From the NCBI GenBank assembly GCA_938082375.1, contig CALKCJ010000020.1, positions 161,080-225,079 on the forward strand: 64,000 nucleotides of DNA, read 5' to 3'. Position numbers and translations under genes: made by a program. This DNA is from an uncultured Thermomicrobiaceae bacterium. GTDB lineage: Bacteria; Chloroflexota; Chloroflexia; Thermomicrobiales; Thermomicrobiaceae. Shown here piece by piece: positions 28,911 to 40,610 of the stretch. Every line of letters starts with the position of its first letter. Within the stretch, counting starts at the first letter, position 1. The notes beneath the pieces are model-generated. The model worked only from the letters and a program-made list of their open reading frames with translations, was not told the DNA's origin and searched no databases.

Positions 28911-28934
28911 GCCCTTCCCCTCCCAGTGATGCAT

Positions 28935-29759
28935 TCAGCCTGTGCTCGACGTCAGCGGCGAGCGCAGCCACTCAATGAACGATCGCGCAGCCGCGGCCTG
29001 CCGATCGGACGCGGCCTGGCCGATCCGGTCGATCAGCGCACTACCGACGACCACAGCATCGGCCAGCGCGGCCGCCTCCCGCACGTGCTCCGGCCGGGCA
29101 ATGCCGAACCCGAGCGCCAGCGGCAGGCCGAGGTGGCGACGCACCCGGGCGAGAAACGGGCCGACGCCCTCGTCGAGCCGCTCGCGCGCCCCAGTCACGC
29201 CAGTCAGGGACACGCAGTAAACGAAGCCGCTCGCTTGGCGGGCAACCTCCTCAAGATGGGCATCGGTGCTCGTCGGCGCCACCATGAAGATCAGGTCGCG
29301 CCCGAACTGGCGGCACAGGTCAGCCAGCTCACCGCTCTCGACTGGTGGTAAGTCGGGGACGATCAGCCCGTCCACGCCAATCTCAGCGCACATTGAAACG
29401 AACCGCTCCAGGCCGAACTGGAGCAGTGGGTTGAAGTATCCCATGAAGACGAGTGGCACGTCAACGCCCGCGCCTCGCAGCTCGGCGGCCGTCTCCAAGC
29501 AGAAGCGAACCGTCACTCCATTGGCGAGTGCTAGCTGGCTTGACCGCTGGATTGTCGCGCCGTCGGCCAGCGGGTCGGAGAACGGGATACCAAGCTCGAT
29601 TGCGGCGGCCCCACCCTCGACCAGCGCGGGCACGATCTGGAGCGTACTCTCACGCGCTGGGAACCCCACAGTTAGGTACGGGATGATTCCGATTTCCCTC
29701 CGGCTTCGCAGCCGTTCGAACGTCTCCGCGAGGCGGCTCACTGGTATCGCGCGGCTCAT
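28935..29759 (-). CDS. trpA: Tryptophan synthase alpha chain
   Basis: [36 protein letters not shown]. Confidence 0.97.
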   Translation of the reverse strand: MSRAIPVSRLAETFERLRSRREIGIIPYLTVGFPARESTLQIVPALVEGGAAAIELGIPFSDPLADGATIQRSSQLALANGVTVRFCLETAAELRGAGVDVPLVFMGYFNPLLQFGLERFVSMCAEIGVDGLIVPDLPPVESGELADLCRQFGRDLIFMVAPTSTDAHLEEVARQASGFVYCVSLTGVTGARERLDEGVGPFLARVRRHLGLPLALGFGIARPEHVREAAALADAVVVGSALIDRIGQAASDRQAAAARSFIEWLRSPLTSSTG

Positions 29760-30976
29760 AGCCTCACCCCCACTGCCTGCGCAACCGTATGCATATCCTT
29801 GTCGCCACGGCCCGAAAGGTTGACCACGATGATCTCATCCGGGCGACGCTGGGCCGCCAGCCGGACTGCCAGCGCGATTGCATGGGCTGGCTCCAGAGCC
29901 GGAATAATGCCTTCAGTGCGGCAGAGGAGTTGGAACGCTTCGAGCGCCTCGCGATCGGTAATCGGGTGATACGTTGCCCGGCCGGTTTCCTTCAGGTAAC
30001 TGTGCTCGGGGCCCACGCCGGGGTAGTCGAGCCCGGCGGAAATGCTGTGCGCCTCGAGGATCTGTCCGTCCTCGTCCTGCAACACATACGAGCGCGACCC
30101 GTGCAGCACGCCGACGCGCCCGGCGGTCAGCGTGGCAGCATGCCGCCCGCTCTCGATCCCCTCACCGGCAGCCTCCGCACCGTGCAGCTCGACCTTGTCG
30201 TCTTCCAGGAAAGGGTGGAAGATCCCCATCGCGTTGGAGCCGCCACCGACGCAGGCCACGATCGCGTCCGGCAACCGGCCGCAGAGATCGAGCACCTGTT
30301 GCCGCGTCTCTCGCCCGATCACGGACTGGAAATCGCGCACCATCATCGGGTATGGGTGCATGCCAGCGACTGAGCCGATGAGGTAGTACGTGGTGCGGAC
30401 GTTGGTCACCCAGTCGCGGATCGCCTCGTTCATGGCGTCCTTGAGCGTGCGGCTACCGGAGGTGACTGGCCGCACCTCAGCGCCTAAGAGCTTCATCCGA
30501 AAGACGTTGAGCGCCTGGCGCTGGATGTCAAGCTCGCCCATGTAGACCACACACTCGAGGCCGAGCATCGCGCAGACGGTGGCGGTCGCGACCCCGTGCT
30601 GGCCCGCCCCGGTCTCGGCGATCACCCGTGGCTTCCCCATCCGCTGAGCCAGGAGACCCTGGCCGATAGCGTTATTGATCTTGTGCGCGCCGGTGTGGGC
30701 GAGGTCTTCCCGCTTCAGCAAGATCTGCGCGCCGCCGACTTCCCGGCTCAGCTTGGCTGCGTGGTAGAGCGGTGTCGGCCGGCCGACGTAGTGCCGCAGG
30801 AGCCGCTCGAACTCGGCCTGGAAGGCCGGGTCCTGGCGAGCTTCCTGGTAGGCGTCGATCAGCTCTTCGATGGCAGGCAGCAAGGTCACGGGCGCGTAGA
30901 TGCCGCCGAACTGCCCGAAGCGCCCGCGCTCGTCCGGCAACGGGGAGATGCGTCGGGGGCTCATTCCGAGGGTCAT
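29756..30976 (-). CDS. trpB: Tryptophan synthase beta chain
   Basis: [56 protein letters not shown]. Confidence 0.97.
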   Translation of the reverse strand: MTLGMSPRRISPLPDERGRFGQFGGIYAPVTLLPAIEELIDAYQEARQDPAFQAEFERLLRHYVGRPTPLYHAAKLSREVGGAQILLKREDLAHTGAHKINNAIGQGLLAQRMGKPRVIAETGAGQHGVATATVCAMLGLECVVYMGELDIQRQALNVFRMKLLGAEVRPVTSGSRTLKDAMNEAIRDWVTNVRTTYYLIGSVAGMHPYPMMVRDFQSVIGRETRQQVLDLCGRLPDAIVACVGGGSNAMGIFHPFLEDDKVELHGAEAAGEGIESGRHAATLTAGRVGVLHGSRSYVLQDEDGQILEAHSISAGLDYPGVGPEHSYLKETGRATYHPITDREALEAFQLLCRTEGIIPALEPAHAIALAVRLAAQRRPDEIIVVNLSGRGDKDMHTVAQAVGVRL

Positions 30977-31695
30977 AGCTCCTCCTTCCAGGCGCTCATC
31001 CGCTGGCGCTCGAGCGGCCAGCTCGGCCCCTCGCGGTTCAACGACGCGAACGCTGCACGCGCTGACTCGACGAAGACGCGCATCTTGATGGGATCCTTCC
31101 GCCCATCGCTCTCGATGCCGCTGGAGACATCCACCCCGACCGGCCGCGCCACCTCGATCGCTCGCACAACGTTGCCTGGATGTAACCCCCCGGCCAGGAT
31201 GACCGGGAACTCAGTTGCCAGCTCCCTGGCGAGCTCCCAGTCCGCCAAGGTGCCGGTACCGCCGTAGTGCCCAGGCACGTGCGCATCGACCACCAGCGCA
31301 CGTGGTGGGCGCGGCCGCTCGAAATAGGTCCTTACGAGGGCGCAGACCTGGGCTCGGCTGGTGCCGGGGCCGAGGCGGAGGGAGCGGAGCACCGGACGAT
31401 CCAGCCCATCGAGATAGGCGGCCGGCTCGTCGCCGCACAGCTGGATCAGGTCCAGTGGTACCGCCTCGGCCAGCCGGAGCACTTCTGTCGCTGGCACATT
31501 GACGAAGAGGCCGACGACCAGGGGCCGGGCCGGTAGCCCATCCAATGACTGCACGATGGCGCGGGCAATGGAAAGCGTTACCTGGCGCTTGCTCGGCGCG
31601 AACACGAGGCCAATTAGATCGGCACCGGCCGCAGCGGCCGCACGTGCGTCCGCCGGTGTGCGGATCCCGCACAGCTTGATAATGCCCCGCGTCAT
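30973..31695 (-). CDS. trpF: Phosphoribosylanthranilate isomerase
   Basis: [34 protein letters not shown]-terminal [18 protein letters not shown]. Confidence 0.95.
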   Translation of the reverse strand: MTRGIIKLCGIRTPADARAAAAAGADLIGLVFAPSKRQVTLSIARAIVQSLDGLPARPLVVGLFVNVPATEVLRLAEAVPLDLIQLCGDEPAAYLDGLDRPVLRSLRLGPGTSRAQVCALVRTYFERPRPPRALVVDAHVPGHYGGTGTLADWELARELATEFPVILAGGLHPGNVVRAIEVARPVGVDVSSGIESDGRKDPIKMRVFVESARAAFASLNREGPSWPLERQRMSAWKEEL

Positions 31696-32495
31696 CGGCA
31701 GAGTGCCTCCACCGCAGCGCGCCGGTTCGGCGCACTCATCAGCGTCTCGCCCACCAGCACCGCGTGCACCCCAGCGGCTGCCAGCCGCTCGACATCGGAG
31801 GGGCCGTGGACGCCGCTCTCGGCGACGATCACCCGGTCACTGGGGATCAACGACGCCAGCCGCTCGCTCACTGCCAGATCGACGGCGAAGGTGCGGAGGT
31901 CGCGGTTGTTGATCCCGACTACCAGCGCGCCTGCCTCGAGCGCTTGTTCCAGCTCGCGCTCGTCGTGCACCTCGACCAGTGCCTCCAGGCCGTAGCTGTG
32001 CACCGCCGCCAGGAGCTCTCGAAGTGCGCGCGGCGTAAGCGCCGCAACGATGAGCAGTACCGCGTCAGCGCCATAGACGCGTGCCTCGGCCACCTGGTAG
32101 GGGTCGACGACGAAGTCCTTGCGCAGCACCGGCCGCGGCGGCTGCGCCGCGTGGGCGAGCTGGCTCACCGCCTCCAAATCGGCGAGCGAGCCCTGGAAGA
32201 ACGGCTCGTCGGTTAGCACCGAGATCGCCGCTGCGCCACCGGCCAGATACTCGCTCGCCACCACCTCGGCGGCGACGCCGGGCGCGATCGGCCCCTTTGA
32301 AGGCGAGGCACGCTTCACCTCAGCGATCAGCCGGACTCGCTGGCCGCGCAGCGCCGAGGCGAAGGGGAGGGCGGGTGGTAGGGCAGAGATCGCGCGCTCC
32401 AGCCCGGCGAGTGGCCGCTCCTTCCGGCGGTGCGCCAGATCCTGGCGCGTACGCACCAGGATTCGGTCGAGAATGTTCGAGTCCGCCTGTGCCAT
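31692..32495 (-). CDS. trpC: Indole-3-glycerol phosphate synthase
   Basis: IAEVKRASPSKGPI; LRKDFVVDPYQ; VGINNRDLRTF. Confidence 0.96.
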   Translation of the reverse strand: MAQADSNILDRILVRTRQDLAHRRKERPLAGLERAISALPPALPFASALRGQRVRLIAEVKRASPSKGPIAPGVAAEVVASEYLAGGAAAISVLTDEPFFQGSLADLEAVSQLAHAAQPPRPVLRKDFVVDPYQVAEARVYGADAVLLIVAALTPRALRELLAAVHSYGLEALVEVHDERELEQALEAGALVVGINNRDLRTFAVDLAVSERLASLIPSDRVIVAESGVHGPSDVERLAAAGVHAVLVGETLMSAPNRRAAVEALCR

Positions 32496-33541
32496 CAGAC
32501 CTGTACCTCGGACCCGACCAGACGGTTCGAGAGTTCGACTAACGCCTCGAGCCGAGCCAGAGCGGCGCCGCTGTCGATCGATCGGGCTGCCAGCGCCAGC
32601 CCCTCGCCCAGAGAGCCGGCCGCATCGGCCGCGTAGAGTGCAGCGCCCGCGTTGAGCAACGTGATCTCACGCGCAGGCCCTGGTTCACCCTGCAGCACCC
32701 GGCGGATGAGCACCGCGTTCTCGTCGGCAGTCCCTCCCCGCACCGCCTCGACGGGAACCGGCGTGAGTCCCAGCTCCGCCGCGTCGAGCGTGAATTGGTG
32801 GACGGTGGCCGACCCGTTGGCCCGTACCTCGTATACCCGGTTAGGGGCGCCGAGGCCGAGCTCGTCGAGGCCATCGCCGGAGTGGACCACCAGCGCGTGT
32901 TCGGCACCGAGGAGCGCCAACACCCGCGCGACGGTCTCCACCAGTTCCGGGATCGCGACGCCGACGAGCTGGTGCCGGACGCCGGCAGGGTTGGTGAGTG
33001 GACCGAGGATGTTGAACACCGTACGGATGCCAATCTCACGGCGCACCGGCGCGGCATGCCGCATGGCTGGGTGGAAGCGCGGCGCAAAGATGAACCCGAT
33101 ACCCACCTCTTGGATACAGCGAGTGACCGCCTCCGGCCCGAGATCGACTCGCACCCCGAGCGCCTCGAGCACATCAGCCGAGCCGCTGTGGCTCGACATC
33201 GCCCGGTTCCCGTGCTTGGCCACGGGCACCCCGGCACCGGCGACGACGAAGGCGGCCGCTGTCGAGATGTTGAAGGTACGCGCACCGTCCCCACCGGTCC
33301 CACAGGTATCCACGGGGGGGTGGGAAAGAGAGAGCGTGACCGGCACCGCGTGGCGGCGCATCGTCTGAGCGAAGCCGGCTACTTCCTCTTCGTGCTCTCC
33401 GCGCAGCCGCAGAGCCGTCACCAGCGCAGCGATCTGAGCCGGCGTCGCCTCGCCGGTCATGATCGCCTCCATCGCCGCGGCGGCTTCTTGCCGACTCAGC
33501 ACTTCACGAGCAGCGATTTTCCGGATCGCGTCAACGATCAT
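32495..33541 (-). CDS. trpD: Anthranilate phosphoribosyltransferase
   Basis: [53 protein letters not shown]. Confidence 0.97.
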   Translation of the reverse strand: MIVDAIRKIAAREVLSRQEAAAAMEAIMTGEATPAQIAALVTALRLRGEHEEEVAGFAQTMRRHAVPVTLSLSHPPVDTCGTGGDGARTFNISTAAAFVVAGAGVPVAKHGNRAMSSHSGSADVLEALGVRVDLGPEAVTRCIQEVGIGFIFAPRFHPAMRHAAPVRREIGIRTVFNILGPLTNPAGVRHQLVGVAIPELVETVARVLALLGAEHALVVHSGDGLDELGLGAPNRVYEVRANGSATVHQFTLDAAELGLTPVPVEAVRGGTADENAVLIRRVLQGEPGPAREITLLNAGAALYAADAAGSLGEGLALAARSIDSGAALARLEALVELSNRLVGSEVQV

Positions 33542-34161
33542 TCCTCACCTCCCAGAGCGACCAGGATCGGCGACTGCCCGGCGCGACGGCGGGCCTCGAC
33601 GATCTCGAGAAAGTTCGCTAGGAGCTCCTTCCCGACCTCAGTGAGGATCGACTCGGGGTGGAACTGCACGCCTTCGACGAGCAAAGAGCGGTGGCGGAGG
33701 CCCATGATCAGCCCGTCCTCGCTGCGAGCGCTGACCACCAGCGGCTCGGGCAGGCTTGCCTCCTCCGCGATCAACGAGTGATAGCGCGTCGCACTGAACG
33801 GGCAGGGCAGCCCGGAGAAGATCCCCTGGCCGTCGTGATAGATCAGCGAGGTCTTGCCGTGCATCAAGCGCGGCGCCCGGACGACACGGCCGCCAAACGC
33901 CTCCGCGATCGCCTGGTGCCCCAAGCAGACACCGAGGATGGGCACGCTGCCGGCGAGCTCGCGGATCAGAGGAACCGACACCCCTGCCTCGCGCGGCGTG
34001 CACGGGCCCGGGGAGACGACGATACCGTCGGGCGCGAGCGCCGCAGCTTCCGCCACGGTGACGGCATCGTTACGCCGAACCAGCACGTCAGCGCCGAGTT
34101 CGGTCAGGTACTGGTAGAGGTTATAGGTAAAGGAGTCGTAGTTGTCGATCAAGAGGATCAT
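33538..34161 (-). CDS. trpG: Anthranilate synthase component II (glutamine amidotransferase)
   Basis: [45 protein letters not shown]. Confidence 0.96.
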   Translation of the reverse strand: MILLIDNYDSFTYNLYQYLTELGADVLVRRNDAVTVAEAAALAPDGIVVSPGPCTPREAGVSVPLIRELAGSVPILGVCLGHQAIAEAFGGRVVRAPRLMHGKTSLIYHDGQGIFSGLPCPFSATRYHSLIAEEASLPEPLVVSARSEDGLIMGLRHRSLLVEGVQFHPESILTEVGKELLANFLEIVEARRRAGQSPILVALGGEE

Positions 34162-35798
34162 CGTGCGCCGTCCTCCCGCAGCTCTCGCTCCATCTCCTCA
34201 GCCAGCTCGATCGCTCGCACCAGCGCCCGCATCTTGTGATGACACTCCTTGTGTTCGAGTTCTGGCACACTGTCGGCGACGATGCCCGCGCCAGCCTGAA
34301 GGTACGCGGTCTGGCCGCGCATGACGATAGTCCGAAGCGTAATAGCAGTATCGAGGTTGCCGCCGAAGTCGACGTACCCCACAGCTCCGGAGTAGGGGCC
34401 ACGTTGTTCCGGCTCGAGCTCGGCGATGATCTCCATCGCGCGGATCTTCGGGGCGCCGCTGACCGTGCCGGCCGGGAAACAGGCGCGCAGCGCGTCCAAC
34501 CCCGTCAAGTCGGGACGCAACAGGCCGGTCACGTGACTCACGAGATGCATGACGTGGCTGTACCGCTCGATTTCCATTAGCTTGGGCACCCGCACGGTGC
34601 CGGGCCGGGAAACCCGGCCGATGTCGTTGCGGCCGAGGTCCACCAGCATAATGTGCTCGGCCCGCTCCTTCTCATCGTTAGCCAGCTCGCGCGCCAGCGC
34701 CTCGTCTTCCTCCTCGGTGTGACCACGCCTCCGCGTGCCGGCGATGGGGTGCATCAGGAGCCGGTCGCCGTCGAGCCGAACCAGCATCTCCGGCGACGAG
34801 CCGATCAGATGGTCGTCTCCGAGTTGAAGGAAGAACATGTATGGCGAGGGGTTAACCCGGCGCAGAGCGCGGTAGATCGAGAACGGGTGTGCTCCGGTGT
34901 GCAGTGCCTGGCGTTGGGAGAGGACGACTTGAATGACGTCACCAGCGGCGATGTACTCCTTGGCCCGGCGCACCATTGTCTCGTAGGTCGCCTGGTCGAC
35001 GTTAGGAACCAAGCGCTGGGTCACTGGCCGCTCGTCGAGTGGCTCTCGTCCGACCGATACCCGTGCCGGCTCGCTCAGGCGAGCCGCTATTCGCTCGATG
35101 CGGGCAACGGCCTCGGCGTAGGACTGCTCGAGCGGATGCCGCTCATCTAGGTGCACGTGACTAACGACCTTGATGGTTCGCTCGAGGTGGTCGAAGACCA
35201 GCATCGAGTCGACGAACATGAACAAGGCATCGGGGAAACCGAGCCGATCAACCGTGGCGACCGGCAGGCGCTCGAAGTAGCGGACGGCTTCGTAGCTCAG
35301 GTAGCCGACGGCGCCGCCGAGAAACCGCGGCAGGCCGTGCAAGGTAACCGTCTTGTACGGTTCCAGGTACTGTTGGAGCGCCACCAGGGGGTCGCCATAC
35401 TCGAACCGCCGTTCGGTGGCAGGATAGCCATAGTAATCCAGCCCACCGAAGGTGCCGGGCGATCCATTCACCTCGGCGGACTCGCGGGGGCCGTGGAAGC
35501 GAGCGATCCCCTGACCGTCGTGCAGTTCCAACGTGAGGAAGGGATCCGCACCGATAAACGAGTAACGAGCCAACCGCTCAGCGCCCTCAACGCTCTCCAG
35601 CAAGAAGGCGTGGCGACCGCGGACGACCTTGAGGAAAGCGGAGACTGGCGTTTCGAGGTCGGCTACGATCTCACGGTAGATCGGGATGAGATTCCCGTGA
35701 GCCGATAGGGCGGCCACTTCCGCGAGGCTGGGCCGATACCTGGCTGCCCGCACCTCCTGGATTCGGTGGCTCGGTCGTGCCGTGACCGCTTCGGCCAT
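34158..35798 (-). CDS. trpE: Anthranilate synthase component I
   Basis: Chorismate-binding domain [27 protein letters not shown]-like; [33 protein letters not shown]; start set at ATG 35798 with GAGAGGAG SD rather than ORF start inside leader. Confidence 0.95.
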   Translation of the reverse strand: MAEAVTARPSHRIQEVRAARYRPSLAEVAALSAHGNLIPIYREIVADLETPVSAFLKVVRGRHAFLLESVEGAERLARYSFIGADPFLTLELHDGQGIARFHGPRESAEVNGSPGTFGGLDYYGYPATERRFEYGDPLVALQQYLEPYKTVTLHGLPRFLGGAVGYLSYEAVRYFERLPVATVDRLGFPDALFMFVDSMLVFDHLERTIKVVSHVHLDERHPLEQSYAEAVARIERIAARLSEPARVSVGREPLDERPVTQRLVPNVDQATYETMVRRAKEYIAAGDVIQVVLSQRQALHTGAHPFSIYRALRRVNPSPYMFFLQLGDDHLIGSSPEMLVRLDGDRLLMHPIAGTRRRGHTEEEDEALARELANDEKERAEHIMLVDLGRNDIGRVSRPGTVRVPKLMEIERYSHVMHLVSHVTGLLRPDLTGLDALRACFPAGTVSGAPKIRAMEIIAELEPEQRGPYSGAVGYVDFGGNLDTAITLRTIVMRGQTAYLQAGAGIVADSVPELEHKECHHKMRALVRAIELAEEMERELREDGAR

Positions 35799-35825
35799 GC
35801 TCGACACTCCTCTCGTGAGCCGGGA

Positions 35826-35861
35826 GCAAAACAAAACCTCCGACCCAACAGGGACGGAGGT
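35826..35861 (-). terminator. T-box-controlled terminator of trp leader
   Basis: Minus: ACCTCCG-TCCCTGTTGGGT-CGGAGGT followed by TTTGTTTT. Confidence 0.9.
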
Positions 35862-36140
35862 CAACTTTGCTCCGCGGTGCCACCCTTGTTGGATGCCGCT
35901 CACGCGGACATCCCACCTCTGCGAGTACGGGATCGGGCAGGTGCCGATCCGATACCCAGCTCCCAGATAACGGTGGAGTCTCCGGCGCCGCCTACTGGCT
36001 CATCGCGTTCGGGGCGCGACTCCCGGATCCATTCCGCACCTGCGCTGGCGCCGGCTTCCCACCACCCGCCGGCTCGCTGGGCCCCGCTCGGTGCGTACTC
36101 GCTCCGTTCGTCGTCGTTCACTGTATCGCTTTGTCCTTGA
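35826..36140 (-). promoter_or_regulatory. T-box riboswitch, Trp-specific, upstream of trpE
   Basis: T-box core AGGGTGGCACCGCGG (minus, 35872-35886); specifier TGG in GGTGCGGAATGGATCC (36029-36031); GAGCGAGTA motif; antiterminator CCAAC(a)AGGG[TGGCACC]GCGGAG...CTCCGTCCCTGTTGG. Confidence 0.95.
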
Positions 36141-36146
36141 GTTGAT

Positions 36147-36175
36147 ACTGTAACGGTTGGCCGTCCAGTTGTCAA
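36147..36175 (-). promoter_or_regulatory. trp operon promoter TTGACA-N17-TACAGT
   Basis: Minus strand, -35 36170-36175, -10 36147-36152, directly upstream of T-box leader. Confidence 0.85.
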
Positions 36176-36230
36176 GAGCCGACCGGCACCATCTGCTCGT
36201 GTGCGGCACTGGTGACTCCTCGGCCGCCGA

Positions 36231-36926
36231 CTAGCGCCGCAGCTTGATGACCTTAAACGCCTCGGCGCACGGCATGCCCTGGCTCGCGCCGACTTCCGCC
36301 GCGCGCTCCCGGATGCGCTCCTCCAGATCCTTGGCCTCACCGACCTGACTGGTGTGGGCTCGAAGGGCGTGCAGCTTGACTTCGATGGTGTCGGAAATAT
36401 CGACATACAGGTCAGGATACTCGGCGCCGAAGAGCCAGAGCTCGGCGACCTTGTGAGGCTCGAGGCCTTCCCTCAGGTGGTCGGGGAAATACAAGGGGTC
36501 ACGCGCTGTCGGATAGACGGCGTCGACGGTGGTGATGCCGACGGCTCGATGGTCTGGGTGCAGCGCGTAGGGACGGAACGGGTCGTGCGTGATCACGATG
36601 TCCGGCCGGTGAAGGCGAATCTGCCGGACGATCTTCTCACGAAATGCGAGGTCGGGCACCAGTTCCCCGTCAGGCAATCTCAGGAAGACGACCTCCGCGA
36701 CGCCGAGGCGACGGCAGGCTTCCCGCTCTTCCTCTTCGCGCAGGCGGGCGAGCTGTTCCGGCGTGAGATCGCGGCGGTTGGTGCCCTTATCGCCAGACGT
36801 GCACTGGACGAGCACAACGTGCCGCCCCTCTCGCGCCAGCTTCGCGACCGTGCCACCGGAACTGAACTCCATGTCGTCCGGGTGGGCCACCACCACCATT
36901 ACCCGGTTCGTCACCTCGCTGCTCAT
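36231..36926 (-). CDS. PIG-L family deacetylase
   Basis: VMVVVAHPDDMEFSSGGTVAKLAREG; ITHDPFRPYALHPDHRAVG. Confidence 0.93.
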   Translation of the reverse strand: MSSEVTNRVMVVVAHPDDMEFSSGGTVAKLAREGRHVVLVQCTSGDKGTNRRDLTPEQLARLREEEEREACRRLGVAEVVFLRLPDGELVPDLAFREKIVRQIRLHRPDIVITHDPFRPYALHPDHRAVGITTVDAVYPTARDPLYFPDHLREGLEPHKVAELWLFGAEYPDLYVDISDTIEVKLHALRAHTSQVGEAKDLEERIRERAAEVGASQGMPCAEAFKVIKLRR

Positions 36927-37079
36927 CCCGTGTCCTCTTCCTCTGCGATCAAGCATCTGCGCGCCTGGCTACTCTGTGCCAGTAGCCCCACACAGTCAAG
37001 GTGCGTGACCGCGCGGGTGGGCAGGTGCCATGCACGTGGGCCGTGTGTCTGACGCGAGAACGGTTCACCCGGGTACCGA

Positions 37080-38441
37080 TCACGGTTGTCGCTGTGGTCT
37101 CTCGGCCAACAAACGCCGCATTGTCGGTGCCAGTTCGGCTGCGGGTACCTGGTACTGAACCCCGGTAATCAGCTCGCGGACGGTAATGACGCCGCGAGCG
37201 AGCTCCTCCGGGCCGCAGAAGAGCGCGACCGGTATTCCCTTGCGGTCGGCGTACTGGATCTGTCGTCGAAAGTCACGTCGCTCGCCGAGGTAGACCTCGG
37301 CGTTGATGCCGTCAGCGCGCAGTTGCTGTGCCAACTGGAGCGCCACCCCCCAGTGCTGATCGTCGAACACCGTGACCAGAACCTGGCTGACGGTGGTGGG
37401 GACGTGCAGAAGCTGTAACTCCTGCACCACCTCAACGATCCGCTCGAGGCCTAAGGAACCGCCGGTAGCCGGGATCTCCTCGCCGAGGAACATCCCGATC
37501 AGTCCGTCGTAACGGCCCGCGCCGCCAAGTGACCCAATGGCTGGCTCCTCGACGACCGCTTCGAAGACCGGCCCGGTGTAGTAGTCGAGCCCGCGGGCCA
37601 ATGCCAGGTTCAGCGTATAGCGACGCGGGTCGACGCCGAGCAGGTCGAGGTACCGGAGCAGCTCCAGGAGATCACTCACTGCTGCCTCGGCCTGCGGGTC
37701 ACCGGTCAGGCGGGCGCGGACTTCCGCCAGAACCGTCCCGGGCTCGCCGCGAAGCTGGACGAGGTCGAGTACCGTCTGGGCCGCTGCTTCAGCTATTCCA
37801 TGGCGAAGCATCTCCTCACGGACCCCCTCGGGGCCGATCTTCTCCAGTTTGTCGATAGCCCGGTAGACTGTCAGCGTCTGCTCGGTTGCTACACCGGCGT
37901 GTGTCGCCAAAGCCTGAAGCAACTGGCGATGGTTGAGCTGGATGACGACGTTCGGCAGGTTGACCGAAGCGAGTGCTTCAATCCAGATCGACACCACCTC
38001 GGCGTCCGCCAGCATGGAGCGAGTGCCGACGGTGTCGACATCGCATTGCCAGAACTGACGATAGCGCCCGCGTTGCGGCCGCTCGGCGCGGAAGACGGGG
38101 CCGATGTGGTAGCGCTTGAAGGGGAAGGTCAGCTCGTGGCGATGTGCAGCCACAAAGCGTGCCAATGGCACGGTCAGGTCATAGCGCAGGCCTACCTCTC
38201 GGCCGCCGTGATCCTGGAAGTGGTACATCAGCTTCTCACCTTCCTCGCCGTACTTACCGGCGAGGACTTCGTAGTATTCGAGCAGCGGCGTATCGATCGG
38301 CTCGAAACCGTAGCGCTCGAAGACCGTCTGGAAGCGGTCGATGATCTCTTGCCGCAGCAGCATCTGCTGTGGCAAGAAGTCGCGCATGCCCCGCAGTACC
38401 TGCGGTGGGCGCGACGTACCGGCCCGCGCCTCGCTCGTCAT
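37080..38441 (-). CDS. hisS: Histidine--tRNA ligase
   Basis: [62 protein letters not shown]. Confidence 0.96.
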   Translation of the reverse strand: MTSEARAGTSRPPQVLRGMRDFLPQQMLLRQEIIDRFQTVFERYGFEPIDTPLLEYYEVLAGKYGEEGEKLMYHFQDHGGREVGLRYDLTVPLARFVAAHRHELTFPFKRYHIGPVFRAERPQRGRYRQFWQCDVDTVGTRSMLADAEVVSIWIEALASVNLPNVVIQLNHRQLLQALATHAGVATEQTLTVYRAIDKLEKIGPEGVREEMLRHGIAEAAAQTVLDLVQLRGEPGTVLAEVRARLTGDPQAEAAVSDLLELLRYLDLLGVDPRRYTLNLALARGLDYYTGPVFEAVVEEPAIGSLGGAGRYDGLIGMFLGEEIPATGGSLGLERIVEVVQELQLLHVPTTVSQVLVTVFDDQHWGVALQLAQQLRADGINAEVYLGERRDFRRQIQYADRKGIPVALFCGPEELARGVITVRELITGVQYQVPAAELAPTMRRLLAERPQRQP

Positions 38442-38974
38442 GGCGTCGACTCCTCGCCCCCTGGTGCCTTTCGTATCTCATAGACCAGGTGGGGCAGTTC
38501 TGGCAACAACAGTTTCTCCATCGCGAGTCGGACCGCGTTTGGTGAACCAGGCATCAGTGCCACGATCCGGTCGCGGTAGACGCCGGCTGTTGCCCGCGAA
38601 AGCATCGCCGCTGGCCCGATCTCCTGGTAGCTCAACATCCGGAACAGCTCGCCGAACCCGTCCAGTCGCTTCTCCAGCCGCACAGCCACGACGTCATAGC
38701 TCGTGTCGCGCCGGGCAATGCCGGTGCCGCCGTTGATCAGGATAGCGTCACAGTCGTCGCGCGCGGCCAGCTTGTCGAGCAGTGGGCCGATCTGCTCCGG
38801 CTCGTCCGGCACGATCTCGTAGGCCACTACCGCGTGTCCCTGGCGCTCGAGTCCCTCGCGGATTACCGTCCCACTCGTATCCGTCTCGGGCGTGCGAGAA
38901 TCGCTCACGGTAACGACTGCACAGCGCACCTGTCGAGGTGCTGCGGCGCGATGGGCTGCGGCAGACTGGCTCAC
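38438..38974 (-). CDS. MogA/MoaB family molybdenum cofactor biosynthesis protein
   Basis: [57 protein letters not shown]. Confidence 0.9.
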   Translation of the reverse strand: MSQSAAAHRAAAPRQVRCAVVTVSDSRTPETDTSGTVIREGLERQGHAVVAYEIVPDEPEQIGPLLDKLAARDDCDAILINGGTGIARRDTSYDVVAVRLEKRLDGFGELFRMLSYQEIGPAAMLSRATAGVYRDRIVALMPGSPNAVRLAMEKLLLPELPHLVYEIRKAPGGEESTP

Positions 38975-40194
38975 GGGAGGCTCCCTTCCTCGGCGTCCGG
39001 CAGTGTGAGTGCGAGCGCGGCGTTGCCGAGCAACGCCTGGCGTAGCTGCTCGAGGCTCACCTGGTCGTGAACGGTGTGGGCAAAGCGTTCTTCCGCGGGG
39101 GCGAAGCCGATCGTCGCGATACCGGCCCGCATCAGGTGCCCGCCGTCCGTCGCGAACTGCCAGAAGCCGACCGGTACCTCGTGCCGGAAGATTGCACCCA
39201 GCGTCGCAGCTGCGGCGCGCACCAGCGGGTGCGCGGCCGGGAGCACAAAGCCGCGCGTCGGCGACATCTTCGCCTCCAGACCTGTGTAACTGCGTACCGA
39301 CCGGGTCACGCTACGCACTTCGGCCGTCACGCCCGGGGTGAGGCTCGCCTCGGCCAGCTCCCGCACCCTGGCCACGATGTCATGCGGCTCCTCGTCGGGG
39401 ACATTGCGCCAGTCGAGCGAGAGCCTCAGTACCCCTGGCGTCACGTTGCTGCTGGTCTGGTCGGTCGCGATCAAGGTCGGGGCGACCGTCGAGCGTCCGA
39501 GGTCAGGGTCGTCGCGCATCGGCAACGACTCGAGCGCCAGCAGGAAGCGGGCCAGCGCGTAGTGCGGGTTAGCTCCCCGCTCGGGCGCGCTGGCATGCAC
39601 CGACCGGCCAGCAAAGCTGACCTCGATCAGGATGCGCCCGCGATGACCGCGGCGCAGCTCGAGATTGGTCGCTTCGCCCAGCACCGCGTAGTCGGTCCGC
39701 AGATCCTCGCAGAGCGTAGCGGTGCCGAATCCCCCCAGTTCTTCTAATACCACCCCCACGACGTAGACGTCACCGCGTGGCCGGAGTCCGGCCGCACGTA
39801 GGACAGCAAGCGCGTAAACCTGCGCCGCCAGCGCCCCCTTGACGTCGCTCGCGCCGCGGCCGTAGAGGACACCATCTTCGATGACCCCGGCATAGGGGGG
39901 ATAAGGCCAGAGAGTCGGGTCTCCCTCGTGCACATGGTCGATGTGGGCATTGAACTGGACAGATTTGCCGCCGCCGGTACCGCGGAGCAGCCCCACGACG
40001 TTCCCAGCGCGATCGACCCAGACATGGTCGTAGCCCAGTCGCTCCATCTCTGCTCTCAGCAGCCGGGCCATGGCCTCCTCTTCACCTGGGAGACTGCGGG
40101 TCTGGACAGCGCGCTGGGCGAAGTCGACCATTGCGCCGAAGTGTTCAGCAACCGCGGAAGCCAGCTTTCTCCGGATCTCCTCGCTCAGCGCCAC
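38971..40194 (-). CDS. M20 family metallopeptidase (YgeY-like)
   Basis: [50 protein letters not shown]. Confidence 0.85.
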   Translation of the reverse strand: MALSEEIRRKLASAVAEHFGAMVDFAQRAVQTRSLPGEEEAMARLLRAEMERLGYDHVWVDRAGNVVGLLRGTGGGKSVQFNAHIDHVHEGDPTLWPYPPYAGVIEDGVLYGRGASDVKGALAAQVYALAVLRAAGLRPRGDVYVVGVVLEELGGFGTATLCEDLRTDYAVLGEATNLELRRGHRGRILIEVSFAGRSVHASAPERGANPHYALARFLLALESLPMRDDPDLGRSTVAPTLIATDQTSSNVTPGVLRLSLDWRNVPDEEPHDIVARVRELAEASLTPGVTAEVRSVTRSVRSYTGLEAKMSPTRGFVLPAAHPLVRAAAATLGAIFRHEVPVGFWQFATDGGHLMRAGIATIGFAPAEERFAHTVHDQVSLEQLRQALLGNAALALTLPDAEEGSLP

Positions 40195-40238
40195 GACGTC
40201 ACTCCCTCGCTCCCCAACACTTCGGCATGCTTCCCTGT

Positions 40239-40610
40239 CTATCCGGCGACGACCGCGTTCTCGAAGTGAGCCACGCGTCGCACGCTGCCCCGTGCGTCCA
40301 GCGTAATCGCTACCAAGTCTACCCGCCAGACACGATCGCTGTGCTCGGGGTGAAGCAGGAGGTACTCGCTCACCGTCTGGAGCAGGCGTGCGGCTTTCGC
40401 TGGCGTGACTGCCTCTTCGGCGGCGCCCAGCGCTTCACCCCGACGGAGCTTGACTTCGACGCCGACTAGCACTTCACCGTCGAGCGCGACGACGTCGAGC
40501 TCACCGGCCGAGCCGCGCCAGTTTCGATCGAGCACTCTCCAGCCCCACTGCTCGAGCCACCGCACGGCGTGTTCCTCGCCCTGCGAGCCGAGGCGGCCTT
40601 GCCTGGTCAC
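40239..40610 (-). CDS. YraN family (UPF0102) endonuclease-like protein
   Basis: GSQGEEHAVRWLEQWGWRVLDRNWRGSAGELDVVALDGEVLVGVEVKLRRG. Confidence 0.9.
   Translation of the reverse strand: MTRQGRLGSQGEEHAVRWLEQWGWRVLDRNWRGSAGELDVVALDGEVLVGVEVKLRRGEALGAAEEAVTPAKAARLLQTVSEYLLLHPEHSDRVWRVDLVAITLDARGSVRRVAHFENAVVAG

Noticed and set aside
35798-35903. Upstream ATG extension of trpE (MSGIQQGWHRGAKLTSV...)
   Set aside because: It lies within the T-box antiterminator/terminator; ATG 35798 has a proper SD
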